NCBI GenBank assembly: GCA_959600835.1
Contig: CAUGNQ010000058.1
Location: 1-12,373, forward strand
DNA length: 12,373 nt
Origin: an uncultured Collinsella sp.
GTDB lineage: Bacteria > Actinomycetota > Coriobacteriia > Coriobacteriales > Coriobacteriaceae
Direction of reading: 5' to 3'
The translations under genes were made by a program, and so were the position numbers. The stretch's first letter is position 1; every line of letters starts with the position of its first letter. Below, piece by piece: positions 1 to 5,710 of the stretch. A model generated the notes under the pieces. That model did not search any database, was not told the origin of the DNA, and was given only the letters and a program-made list of their open reading frames with translations.

Positions 1-17
1 GTAGCGGGTGGTTTAAA

Positions 18-38
18 GCTGGCCGCTGCGCGGCCAGC
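18..38 (-). terminator. Strong GC hairpin, possible terminator
   Basis: A perfect 9-bp stem (GCTGGCCGC, loop TGC, GCGGCCAGC) is followed on the minus strand by TTTAAACC. It is the last of three hairpins beyond the yqeY stop. The U-tract is short, so this may be a back-up terminator, or a terminator belonging to a gene outside the window. Confidence 0.4.
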
Positions 39-60
39 AGACTAAAGTCTTGAAATGAAA

Positions 61-85
61 GGGCGCAGACCTTATGGTCGCGCCC
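61..85 (-). terminator. Rho-independent terminator after yqeY
   Basis: GGGCGC pairs with GCGCCC and GACC with GGTC around the loop TTAT, with one bulged A. On the minus strand the stem is followed by TTTCATTTC. It lies about 80 nt past the yqeY stop and is the best terminator candidate for the foldase-yqeY unit. Confidence 0.6.
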
Positions 86-136
86 TTGAAATTGAACGTC
101 AGATTGCCGCGTGTACGGGTTTGCAGCGTCGAGCCG

Positions 137-162
137 TTGCGCGGTTTGGTAAAACCGCGCAA
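137..162 (-). terminator. Hairpin just after the yqeY stop
   Basis: A perfect 11-bp stem (TTGCGCGGTTT, 4-nt loop, AAACCGCGCAA) begins 4 nt past the yqeY stop codon on the minus strand. No U-tract follows, so it is not a textbook terminator. It may protect the 3' end of the transcript or help termination at the next hairpin. Confidence 0.4.
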
Positions 163-166
163 CAAA

Positions 167-610
167 TTACGCCAGCTTTGCGCCGACGATCTTTGCTGCG
201 GCCGGCTTATCGAAGTTGCCGCCGGTGACCTTGCCCAGAGCGCCCATGACCTGGCCCATCTGCTTCTTAGAGGTCGCGCCCAGCTCGGCGATAACCTGGT
301 CGATCAGGACCTCGAGTTCCTCGCCCGAAACCTGCGCGGGCAGTAGGCTCTCCAGAATCTTGACCTGCTCGGTCAGGTTATCGGTACGCTCTTGGTCGGT
401 GCCGGCCTTGATGGACATCTCCAGCGTCTCGCTCGTCTGCTTAATCAGACGCTTGATCATGCTGTTGACGTCTTCCTCGGTCACATCGCGTCGCTCGTTG
501 ACCTCGATATTCTTCACCTCGGCCTTGACCTGGCGAATGATGGACAGGCGAACCTTGTCCTTAGCCTTCATGGCTGCGATCATTTCCTTCTGCAGCTCTT
601 CGTTGGTCAT
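167..610 (-). CDS. yqeY: GatB/YqeY domain protein
   Basis: Protein of 147 aa, the usual size for stand-alone GatB/YqeY-domain proteins. The family resembles the C-terminal tRNA-binding domain of GatB, a subunit of the Asp/Glu-tRNA amidotransferase; the role of the free-standing form is not established. The sequence is an all-helical, charged N-terminal half (about residues 1-70: MTNEELQKEM, MKAKDKVRLS, a run of Lys and Glu) and a C-terminal small helical domain with LESLLPAQ near 86-93 and GQVMGALGK near 119-127. The start is the ATG at 610 because a perfect AGGAGG (619-624) stands 8 nt upstream; the longer reading frame to 646 has no such site. It lies 54 nt downstream of the foldase gene with no terminator seen between them, so the two are probably co-transcribed. 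Confidence 0.9.
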   Translation of the reverse strand: MTNEELQKEMIAAMKAKDKVRLSIIRQVKAEVKNIEVNERRDVTEEDVNSMIKRLIKQTSETLEMSIKAGTDQERTDNLTEQVKILESLLPAQVSGEELEVLIDQVIAELGATSKKQMGQVMGALGKVTGGNFDKPAAAKIVGAKLA

Positions 611-664
611 CTGTAAATCCTCCTCAATAGCGTGGACGGCACTCACGCGGGCACCGCCCCATGA

Positions 665-1885
665 TTACTCAGTCGTGGACGAATTGTTAGTCGGGCTCTT
701 GGTGACACCCTTCAGGCTGACGTTGTACGGCACGTCCTTGGGCATGGGGTTAACGGTGATGTCGGCGTCCTTCTTGTACTGCTCCAGCCACTCGCTGTAC
801 GCAGTGCTCTCTGCCTGCGTCTTCACCACGTTGGAGACATACTTCTTGATGTCCTTGGGTACCTGCTTGATATCATCGACCTGATTATCGACATGGAAGT
901 AGTCGGTGCACTTGATGATGTGGTAACCATACGTCGACTCGACGACGTCGCTCACATCGCCCTTGTTGAGCCCCTCGAGCGCCGCCTGGTAGCTGTCGAC
1001 GAAGGTAGTGAGCTTATCCCAACCCACATCGCCCTTCTTCTCCTTGGAGCCGGTGTCGTCGGAATACTGCTCCACGGCGTCCTCAAAGCTCAGCTCGCCG
1101 GAGTTAATCTTGTCCAGGCACTCCTGCGCCTTGGCCTTGGCGGCAGCCTTGTCCTCGTCGGATGCGTCGGAATCGACCTTGATCAGGATGTTCGACGAGC
1201 GGCGGGCATCGTTGTACTTCGACAGGTTCTCGTTGATGTAATCGACGATCTCGCTGTCCTTGGGCTTGCTGGTGGGCGCTACCGCATCCTTAAGCTTTTG
1301 CTGCGCCAGGCTCTCCTTGAGCGAGTCCTTGTAGGTGTCCTCGGTGTAGCCGTAGGTCTTAAGGGTCTTCTTAAAGGCCTTGGCACCGCCCGCGCTCTTG
1401 CACGCGTCCTTCCAAGCCTTCTCGACCTCCTCGTCCGACACCGTCACGCCGTTCTCCTTCTGTGCCTGTTGAAGCAGAATCTGCTGCGTGTAGGAGTCGA
1501 TGAGTTGCTTGCGGTACTTCTTGGGCGTGAGGTCGTTGTCGACCAGATACTGTGCCCAGTCCTTGTCCTTGGTGTAGCCGTAGGACGTGCGCATGCTCAT
1601 GATCTGCTTGGTCACGGTGTCCTCGGTGAGGTTGGTGCCGTTGATGGTGGCGGCAACACCGCCGGTCAGCTTGTAGCCCGAGGTGTCCTCGGTCTGCGAC
1701 ATAAGACCGGAGCACGCCATGGCCGAGACGGAAAGCAGCATCGCCAGCACGCCGATGACCACCAGGACGATCTTGACGGTCTTGGACACGCGGGTCTTGC
1801 GCTGCTTCTTGCGAGAGCTGGAGGCAGCGTGGGCCTGCTGCTCGGGCGTCGGCGCGGCCTCGGAGTTCTTTTTCTTATTTGCCAT
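665..1885 (-). CDS. Membrane-anchored parvulin-type peptidyl-prolyl isomerase (PrsA/SurA-like)
   Basis: Protein of 406 aa, predicted extracytoplasmic foldase. Residues 1-35 are polar and rich in Lys, Arg, Ala and Ser. About 36-58 form one hydrophobic segment (TVKIVLVVIGVLAMLLSVSA). About 78-210 are a helical SurA_N-like chaperone region. About 226-327 match the PPIC/parvulin domain, with SNILIKVD at its start, SGELSFEDAVEQYSDD in the middle and STYGYHIIKC at the end. The tail is Ser/Thr/Asn-rich. A Cys at 58 follows the hydrophobic stretch, but the preceding residues (SAMA) are a poor lipobox, so a membrane-spanning anchor is likelier than a lipoprotein. The ATG at 1885 is chosen for the GAAAGG site just upstream. 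The IS110-family element begins within about 70-90 nt upstream, so the native promoter may have been displaced. The family assignment is secure; the substrate proteins are unknown. Confidence 0.88.
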   Translation of the reverse strand: MANKKKNSEAAPTPEQQAHAASSSRKKQRKTRVSKTVKIVLVVIGVLAMLLSVSAMACSGLMSQTEDTSGYKLTGGVAATINGTNLTEDTVTKQIMSMRTSYGYTKDKDWAQYLVDNDLTPKKYRKQLIDSYTQQILLQQAQKENGVTVSDEEVEKAWKDACKSAGGAKAFKKTLKTYGYTEDTYKDSLKESLAQQKLKDAVAPTSKPKDSEIVDYINENLSKYNDARRSSNILIKVDSDASDEDKAAAKAKAQECLDKINSGELSFEDAVEQYSDDTGSKEKKGDVGWDKLTTFVDSYQAALEGLNKGDVSDVVESTYGYHIIKCTDYFHVDNQVDDIKQVPKDIKKYVSNVVKTQAESTAYSEWLEQYKKDADITVNPMPKDVPYNVSLKGVTKSPTNNSSTTE

Positions 1886-1952
1886 AGTTGGCCTTTCGCA
1901 TAACGAATCGAACAAACGCCATTGTGTCACAACGCAGCCCCCGCGACAGACG

Positions 1953-1967
1953 ATATGAGCAGGACAT
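1953..1967 (+). repeat. Left copy of 15-bp inverted repeat
   Basis: ATATGAGCAGGACAT matches the reverse complement of 3488-3502 at all 15 positions. The match stops on both sides. It is either a subterminal repeat of the IS or half of a palindromic target. Confidence 0.85.
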
Positions 1968-1976
1968 AAAAACATT

Positions 1977-2072
1977 GGGAGCCCCCGGCATGAAAGTCCG
2001 CGGATCAGGCCGACAATGGTGAGTGTCTAATCCAGCCGTGGCGGCCACGCCGCATTCATGGAAGGGGCTCCC
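1977..2072 (+). other. IS left-end fold that masks the transposase ribosome-binding site
   Basis: Positions 1977-1994 and 2055-2072 form an imperfect 18-bp inverted repeat: GGGAGCCCC pairs with GGGGCTCCC and CATGAA with TTCATG, with three mismatches between. The 3' arm contains the transposase Shine-Dalgarno sequence and ends directly at the ATG. A smaller hairpin (CGTGG, loop CGG, CCACG at 2037-2049) lies inside. In a transcript reading in from outside, the fold should block translation. In IS110-subgroup elements the bridge RNA is encoded in this position, so the segment is also a bridge-RNA candidate; that role is inferred. Confidence 0.5.
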
Positions 2073-3185
2073 ATGCTCGATACTACCACCTTCGTCGGCC
2101 TCGACGTCCACGCCCGCTCGATAAAGGCCGTCTCCCTCGACGTCATGACCGGGGAGGTGCGCTGCGCGACCTTCGGCTACGACGCCGCAGCCGTCGCGGA
2201 GTGGGTCCGGTCCGTGGACCCCAAGGCCAAGTGCGTGTACGAGTCCGGGGTCACGGGGTTCGACCTCCAGAAGAGGCTCTCCGGCCTGGGGGTCGACTGC
2301 GCGGTCGGCGCCGTCTCGAAGATGATCAAGCCCAGCGCGGACAGGCGCAGGAAGAACGACCGCAACGACGCCGAGTTCCTCGCCCGCATGCTGTCGGTCG
2401 GCAACGTGGTCGAGGTGTGGGTCCCCGACGACGAGTGCGAGGCCGCCCGCGACCTGACCAGGGCGCTCGAGGACGCGAGGGACGACCTCTCGCGCTCGAA
2501 GCAGCGGCTCTCCAAGTTCCTGCTCAGGCACGGGCTCGTCTTCGACGAGAGGACGCCCACCGGCCGCAGGAAGGGCAACTGGACCCGGGCGCACTGGTCC
2601 TGGATCGAGTCGATAAGGTTCGCGGAGAGGGCCGACAACGAGGTGCTGGCCTACTACGTCGACGCGGTCAGGCGGGCGGCGGAGGAGAAGGCGAGGCTCG
2701 AGGGGCTCGTCGAGGGCGAGGCCCGCAAGCCCAGGTGGAGGAGGAGGGTCGAATCCCTCCGCTGCCTCAAGGGCGTCGACACCGCGACCGCCGCCGACCT
2801 CGTGTTCGAGGCCGGCGAGTTCTCCAGGTTCAGGAACGCCCGCTCGTTCGCCGCGTGGGTCGGCCTGACGCCCTCCGAGCACTCCAGCGGGGAGAACGAC
2901 CGTAGGGGCGCGATCACCAAGGCCGGCAACAAGCACCTGAGAAAGACGCTGGTCGAGGCCGCGTGGCACTACCTGACGTGCTCCGGGCGGCCGAAGGACC
3001 TCGCCAAGGGCCAGGCCCCGGACCCGGCCGCCCGGAGGCATGCCGCCAAGGGCGTGCGGAGGCTGGTCGAGAGGCGGGAGGCGCTGCTCGCGCGCGGGGT
3101 GCACGGCAACAAAGCGAACGTGGCCACGGCGCGCGAGCTCGCCTGCTGGGTGTGGGCGGTCGGCCTCATGGCCGAGGAGGCATAG
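2073..3185 (+). CDS. IS110-family DEDD transposase
   Basis: Protein of 370 aa, the recombinase of an IS110/IS1111-family element. Residues 5-110 form the RuvC-like DEDD_Tnp_IS110 domain: D11 in VGLDVH, E57 in VYESG, and D96 and D99 in NDRNDAEFLAR are the expected four acidic residues. Residues about 115-215 are a helical, probably coiled-coil, linker. About 225-310 are the Transposase_20 domain, with LRCLKGVDTATA, FAAWVGLTPSEHSSGE and RRGAITKAGNKHLRK. S271 or S272 fits the conserved serine that acts as nucleophile in this family. The frame is intact, so the element may be active. The ATG at 2073 is preferred over 2058 because GGAAGGGG lies just upstream of it. The gene is opposite in strand to its neighbours. 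Confidence 0.95.
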   Translation: MLDTTTFVGLDVHARSIKAVSLDVMTGEVRCATFGYDAAAVAEWVRSVDPKAKCVYESGVTGFDLQKRLSGLGVDCAVGAVSKMIKPSADRRRKNDRNDAEFLARMLSVGNVVEVWVPDDECEAARDLTRALEDARDDLSRSKQRLSKFLLRHGLVFDERTPTGRRKGNWTRAHWSWIESIRFAERADNEVLAYYVDAVRRAAEEKARLEGLVEGEARKPRWRRRVESLRCLKGVDTATAADLVFEAGEFSRFRNARSFAAWVGLTPSEHSSGENDRRGAITKAGNKHLRKTLVEAAWHYLTCSGRPKDLAKGQAPDPAARRHAAKGVRRLVERREALLARGVHGNKANVATARELACWVWAVGLMAEEA

Positions 3186-3438
3186 GGGGCGGTCCCCCGA
3201 ACATAAGCCAGTCACCCCGGAAGCGGTTCGATCCGAAGCCGTTGAGGCGAACCTCAGGTCCCTTTTCTGCGAGCGCCCAGGGCGCCACACGCGTGCACAG
3301 ACTGTCGGTTCGACGTAGAAGCCTCAGCCGTAGCAACGGATTGCCCAGCGAGAGATCGCCACGGGCGGATATTAAACTGCAAAGACGAGCGTCGGTAAGA
3401 CACGCCGAGGTCGCCGCGGACGGGTTGATATAGGGAGA

Positions 3439-3477
3439 GGGCCTGACCCCATATCGTTGGGGCCAGGCCCGATTTTG
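3439..3477 (+). terminator. Rho-independent terminator in the IS right side
   Basis: GGGCCTG (3439-3445) pairs with CAGGCCC (3464-3470) and CCCC with GGGG inside, with an A-C mismatch between; the tail is GATTTTG. The orientation fits the plus strand only. It can end the transposase transcript or define the 3' end of a right-side RNA. Confidence 0.65.
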
Positions 3478-3481
3478 CCTC

Positions 3482-3487
3482 TTGACA
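3482..3487 (+). promoter_or_regulatory. Consensus -35 box (TTGACA) without a partner
   Basis: A perfect TTGACA lies immediately inside the right inverted repeat, with no matching -10 at the proper distance in the inserted state. In IS110-family circles the joined right and left ends can build a promoter, so this may be the right-end half of one. On the left side TATGAG in the repeat is a weak -10 candidate. Confidence 0.35.
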
Positions 3488-3502
3488 ATGTCCTGCTCAT
3501 AT
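3488..3502 (-). repeat. Right copy of 15-bp inverted repeat
   Basis: This is the exact reverse complement of 1953-1967. It lies 28 nt from the stop codon of the EIIA gene. Confidence 0.85.
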
Positions 3503-3529
3503 TAAAAGGAACGTCCCCAGGGGCCGGAT

Positions 3530-3994
3530 TTAAAAGTGGCGGCGGATGGCTTCGACCATGCCTTGGGGCGTGGTCTGGCCGAGCACGTCGGCTGCGACGT
3601 CCGCGTCCATAAAGATATTCATGAGCGCTTGCAGGGCCTCGACCTGGCCGCCCGGCTCGGCAATGCCCAAATTGATGACGATCTGCGCCGGCACAGGGGC
3701 ACCCATGCCCGCCATAGCATTGAATGTCACGGGCGTGGCCGGCTTCACCACCGCGATGTAGGGCTTAGCCACAAACCCCGGATCGGTATGCGGGATGGCA
3801 ATGTTGGCCGCCGGCATGGCAAGCCCCGTGGGATAGGCATCCTCGCGCGTGCGGACGGCGTCGAGCCAACCGGTGCCAATGTAGCCGCGTGGGGCAAGTT
3901 CGCCTTCGAGTCGCGCAAACACCTCGGCGGGCGTCGCGCACTCCCAATCAAAAAACACCAGCTCAGGCGTAAACAGTGCTTCGTTATCCGCCAT
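3530..3994 (-). CDS. Orphan PTS EIIA component, fructose/galactitol type
   Basis: Protein of 154 aa, the normal length for a free-standing PTS_EIIA_2 domain, which passes phosphate from HPr to a sugar-specific EIIB. H69 in the motif IAIPHTDP is the phosphorylated histidine. The preceding YPTGLAMP and following KPYIAVVKPATPVTF also fit the galactitol-type EIIA pattern. The ATG at 3994 has GGAGG at 5 nt spacing; upstream in-frame extensions lack a comparable site. No EIIB or EIIC gene is in the window: the IS follows on one side and a toxin gene precedes on the other. The protein therefore either serves a permease encoded elsewhere or acts as a regulator. The sugar cannot be told from the sequence. 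Confidence 0.88.
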   Translation of the reverse strand: MADNEALFTPELVFFDWECATPAEVFARLEGELAPRGYIGTGWLDAVRTREDAYPTGLAMPAANIAIPHTDPGFVAKPYIAVVKPATPVTFNAMAGMGAPVPAQIVINLGIAEPGGQVEALQALMNIFMDADVAADVLGQTTPQGMVEAIRRHF

Positions 3995-4033
3995 ACCGTC
4001 CTCCAAAGTTGCATGAGGGCCACAATGCTCAAC

Positions 4034-4063
4034 ATGATAGCGAAACGGGGTATGCAAGGTCAG
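4034..4063 (-). promoter_or_regulatory. Possible promoter of the EIIA gene
   Basis: CTGACC (-35, 4058-4063) and TATCAT (-10, 4034-4039) stand 18 nt apart on the minus strand, overlapping the end of the PIN gene. No better candidate was found in the 65-nt gap before the EIIA gene. Confidence 0.3.
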
Positions 4064-4527
4064 CCGAGGATCCCGATGAGCTCGAGTGCGCGCGCGGGCG
4101 TCAAGCATACCTCGGGCATCGTCTCCAACATGCGTCGGTCGCTCGTGACTACGTAGTCAACATCCGCCGTATCGCCCGAGGCGATAATGAGATTGTCCTC
4201 GAGGTCCGGCATGCGCTTGCCAAGCATGCGCGCCATCTCGCACTCCGCCATCGAAAGCGGGGAAGCCGTTGCCACCTGCATCATATGCTCGACGCATGCC
4301 CATGCAGCCGGACCGAACGAAGCGTTAATCCCATTCACATTCCGTCGAGCTAGACGCCGAGGCAAGATGTAGAACACGTCCTTTGCCGTCGTTGGCGCGT
4401 ACAGAAGGTCGATCTTTCCCGCTTCGGCCAGTTCAACCAATCTTCTCACGTTGTCGAATGCGCCCTCTTGCAGGTAGTAATCAAGCCAAACATTCGTGTC
4501 CACCAAGAGCCGCTTTGCCTCAATCAT
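4060..4527 (-). CDS. PIN-domain toxin (VapC-like ribonuclease)
   Basis: Protein of 155 aa with a PIN nuclease fold. D10 in LLVDTNVWLDY opens the first strand. D108, E110 and D111 in PDLEDNLIIASG and D130 in YVVTSDRRM supply the rest of the acidic, metal-binding site. The second conserved acidic position is probably D50 in TTAKDVFYIL. Such proteins usually cleave specific tRNA or rRNA and are held inactive by the cognate antitoxin. The ATG at 4527 overlaps the antitoxin stop as ATGA, which implies translational coupling. A TTG two codons earlier is a poorer start. A module of this kind is often mobile, and an insertion sequence lies about 550 bp away. The RNA target is unknown. Confidence 0.85.
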   Translation of the reverse strand: MIEAKRLLVDTNVWLDYYLQEGAFDNVRRLVELAEAGKIDLLYAPTTAKDVFYILPRRLARRNVNGINASFGPAAWACVEHMMQVATASPLSMAECEMARMLGKRMPDLEDNLIIASGDTADVDYVVTSDRRMLETMPEVCLTPARALELIGILG

Positions 4528-4868
4528 CGGCAATTCGCCTCTATGTCGGCAATCATCGCGTCATACATATCATCGCGTACGGCATCCCAGTTGTCCGCCG
4601 ATGATTCGCCTGGCGCAAAATCTGAGAAGCTCAACCCCAATGAGGAAAAAGCCAGACCACACCCCTGTTCGGCAAGACTCTTCGCACGGGGCGTCTCGCA
4701 CTTATCCGTCACCATAAATCCCGGCAACGTTTGATGCTCGGCAAGATAGGTCCAAAGCGCACGAATGGCGTCACTCGGCCCCAGCCCATTACGAGTCAGG
4801 ACCGCATCGCCACCGGCCTTGAGCATAGGGTCGATTCGTGTGTTGAGCTGCACCGTTGCTGTACCCAT
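4524..4868 (-). CDS. RelB/DinJ-like antitoxin
   Basis: Protein of 114 aa. About residues 1-50 form a ribbon-helix-helix DNA-binding domain of the RelB/DinJ kind: a beta strand TATVQLNTRIDP, then helices around AGGDAVLTRNGLGPSDAIRALWTYLAEHQTLP. The rest is acidic and poorly conserved, ending in DDMYDAMIADIEANC, which fits a toxin-wrapping tail. RelB/DinJ antitoxins normally pair with RelE/YafQ toxins; here the partner is a PIN protein, so this is a mixed pairing. The start has GAGAGGAG upstream. As in most type II modules the antitoxin is first in the operon and would repress its own promoter. Confidence 0.82.
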   Translation of the reverse strand: MGTATVQLNTRIDPMLKAGGDAVLTRNGLGPSDAIRALWTYLAEHQTLPGFMVTDKCETPRAKSLAEQGCGLAFSSLGLSFSDFAPGESSADNWDAVRDDMYDAMIADIEANCR

Positions 4869-4884
4869 AGCGGCTCCTCTCTAC

Positions 4885-4902
4885 TTGCTAGCAGTATAGC
4901 AA
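4885..4902. promoter_or_regulatory. Candidate antitoxin operator
   Basis: TTGCTA and TAGCAA form an inverted repeat separated by 6 nt and overlap the -10 box. The position suits autorepression by the ribbon-helix-helix antitoxin. The role is inferred from place and symmetry only. Confidence 0.45.
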
Positions 4903-4920
4903 ACAGAGTAGACCACACAA
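4893..4920 (-). promoter_or_regulatory. Promoter of the toxin-antitoxin operon
   Basis: TTGTGT (-35, 4915-4920) and TATACT (-10, 4893-4898) lie 16 nt apart on the minus strand, about 25 nt before the antitoxin start. The -35 falls in the U-tail of the purine operon terminator. Confidence 0.65.
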
Positions 4921-4921
4921 A

Positions 4922-4951
4922 AGGGCCCCGCCCGCGCACGGACAGGGCCCT
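4922..4951 (-). terminator. Terminator of the purF-purM-purN operon
   Basis: AGGGCCC (4922-4928) pairs with GGGCCCT (4945-4951). On the minus strand a TTTTGTGT tail follows, about 60 nt past the purN stop. AGATTTT on the other side could let it work weakly on the plus strand too. Confidence 0.75.
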
Positions 4952-5011
4952 ATCAGATTTTCTAGATCGCTTACGTCCCAAAGAACGCTCAATGAGCCCT
5001 CTTACACACGA

Positions 5012-5710
5012 CTAGCGTGCCGGATCAATTGCGACCTTGCCGCTCTCTAGCACGTGGACGCGGCCGTCGGCGAGCATTTGTACGACCTCGGGATACAGCA
5101 CATGCTCGATCGCATGGATGTGCTCCTCGAGCGTGTCGACGTCCCAGCCCTCCTCAACAGCCAGCGCACGCTGGGCGATGATGGGGCCGTTGTCGTAGAT
5201 CTCGTTGGCAAAGTGCACGGTCACGCCGGTCACCTTGACGCCGCGGGCAAACGCATCGTCAATCGCGTGGGCACCGGTAAAGCTCGGCAGCAGGGCCGGG
5301 TGCAGGTTGACCACACGGTTGGGGAACGCCGCCAGCAGCGGTGTATGCACCATGCGCATGTAGCCGGCCATGACCACATACTCGCAGCCGCGCTCGAGCA
5401 GCTCGTGCGCGATGATCTCGTCGGCGGCGATGGGGTCGGCATAGACATCCTTGGACAGCGTAAGCGTCTGGATGCCCGCACGCTCTGCACGTTGCAGACC
5501 CTTGGCCGAAGGACGGCTCGACACCACAAGCTCAATAGAAGCGTTGAGCTTGCCGGCGGCAATCAGATCGATCAGCGCTTGCAAGTTGGTACCCGAACCG
5601 CTGATGAGCACACCGATCTTGAGCGGCTCAGCCGTATCGGTGCCAGTCGGACGGGTATAGGGCACAAAGTCCAGGCCCTCGGCAGCAGCCATCTGCTCGT
5701 TAGCGCTCAT
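5012..5710 (-). CDS. purN: Phosphoribosylglycinamide formyltransferase
   Basis: Protein of 232 aa that formylates GAR to FGAR with 10-formyl-tetrahydrofolate, the third step of purine synthesis. ISGSGTNLQAL at 36-46 is the phosphate-binding loop of the substrate ribotide. N135 and H137 in VVNLHPALLPSFTGAHA and D173 in HFANEIYDNGPIIAQ match the catalytic Asn-His-Asp of the E. coli enzyme. About 29 residues before KIGVLISGSG are extra compared with the usual 190-215 aa enzyme and look unstructured. The start at 5710 overlaps the 3' end of purM by 11 nt, so translation is probably coupled. A later start would remove the extra residues, but no obvious ribosome-binding site supports one. Confidence 0.95.
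   Translation of the reverse strand: MSANEQMAAAEGLDFVPYTRPTGTDTAEPLKIGVLISGSGTNLQALIDLIAAGKLNASIELVVSSRPSAKGLQRAERAGIQTLTLSKDVYADPIAADEIIAHELLERGCEYVVMAGYMRMVHTPLLAAFPNRVVNLHPALLPSFTGAHAIDDAFARGVKVTGVTVHFANEIYDNGPIIAQRALAVEEGWDVDTLEEHIHAIEHVLYPEVVQMLADGRVHVLESGKVAIDPAR

Larger units (their letters stand above)
1953..3502 (+). mobile_element. IS110/IS1111-family insertion sequence
   Basis: The element consists of one DEDD transposase gene with a roughly 100-nt non-coding left side and a roughly 300-nt right side. Limits are taken from an exact 15-bp inverted repeat, ATATGAGCAGGACAT at 1953-1967 and its reverse complement at 3488-3502. Subterminal repeats of about this kind are known in the IS1111 subgroup. 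If the repeats instead belong to the target, the element spans about 1968-3489. The coding part is visibly richer in GC than its neighbours and uses AGG for arginine often, which the flanking genes do not, so it is foreign in origin. It sits between an EIIA gene and a foldase gene and interrupts neither. Confidence 0.75.
3186..3529 (+). other. Non-coding right side of the IS, candidate guide (bridge) RNA region
   Basis: No convincing gene lies in these 344 nt; frames that stay open here are fragments without initiation signals or family motifs. The segment is rich in small hairpins: GGGGG/CCCCC at 3185-3198, directly after the transposase stop; TGAGG/CCTCA around CGAA at 3242-3255; GCGCC/GGCGC around CAG at 3273-3285. 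It closes with a large terminator at 3439-3477, an unpaired TTGACA at 3482-3487 and the right inverted repeat. In the IS1111 subgroup the bridge RNA is encoded on this side, so this is a plausible site for it. No target- or donor-binding loop could be assigned by eye. Positions 3503-3529 are chromosomal spacer after the EIIA stop. Confidence 0.4.

Noticed and set aside
1708..1725. Lipobox in the foldase (SAMAC)
   Set aside because: The -3 position is Ala and -2 is Met, a poor match to the usual L-A/S-G/A-C; a transmembrane anchor explains the sequence better.
893..1903. A 336-codon open frame opposite the foldase gene
   Set aside because: Leu/Val/Gly-rich antisense shadow; the minus strand carries a clear parvulin-domain protein.
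1875..3290. A 471-codon open frame on the minus strand across the transposase
   Set aside because: It mirrors the GC-rich transposase gene, has low-complexity Pro/Arg/Gly/Leu composition and no family motif; the plus-strand DEDD transposase is unambiguous.
2963..3433. Frame running from inside the transposase into the right non-coding region
   Set aside because: It begins out of frame within the transposase, and the part beyond 3185 shows no domain or initiation signal.
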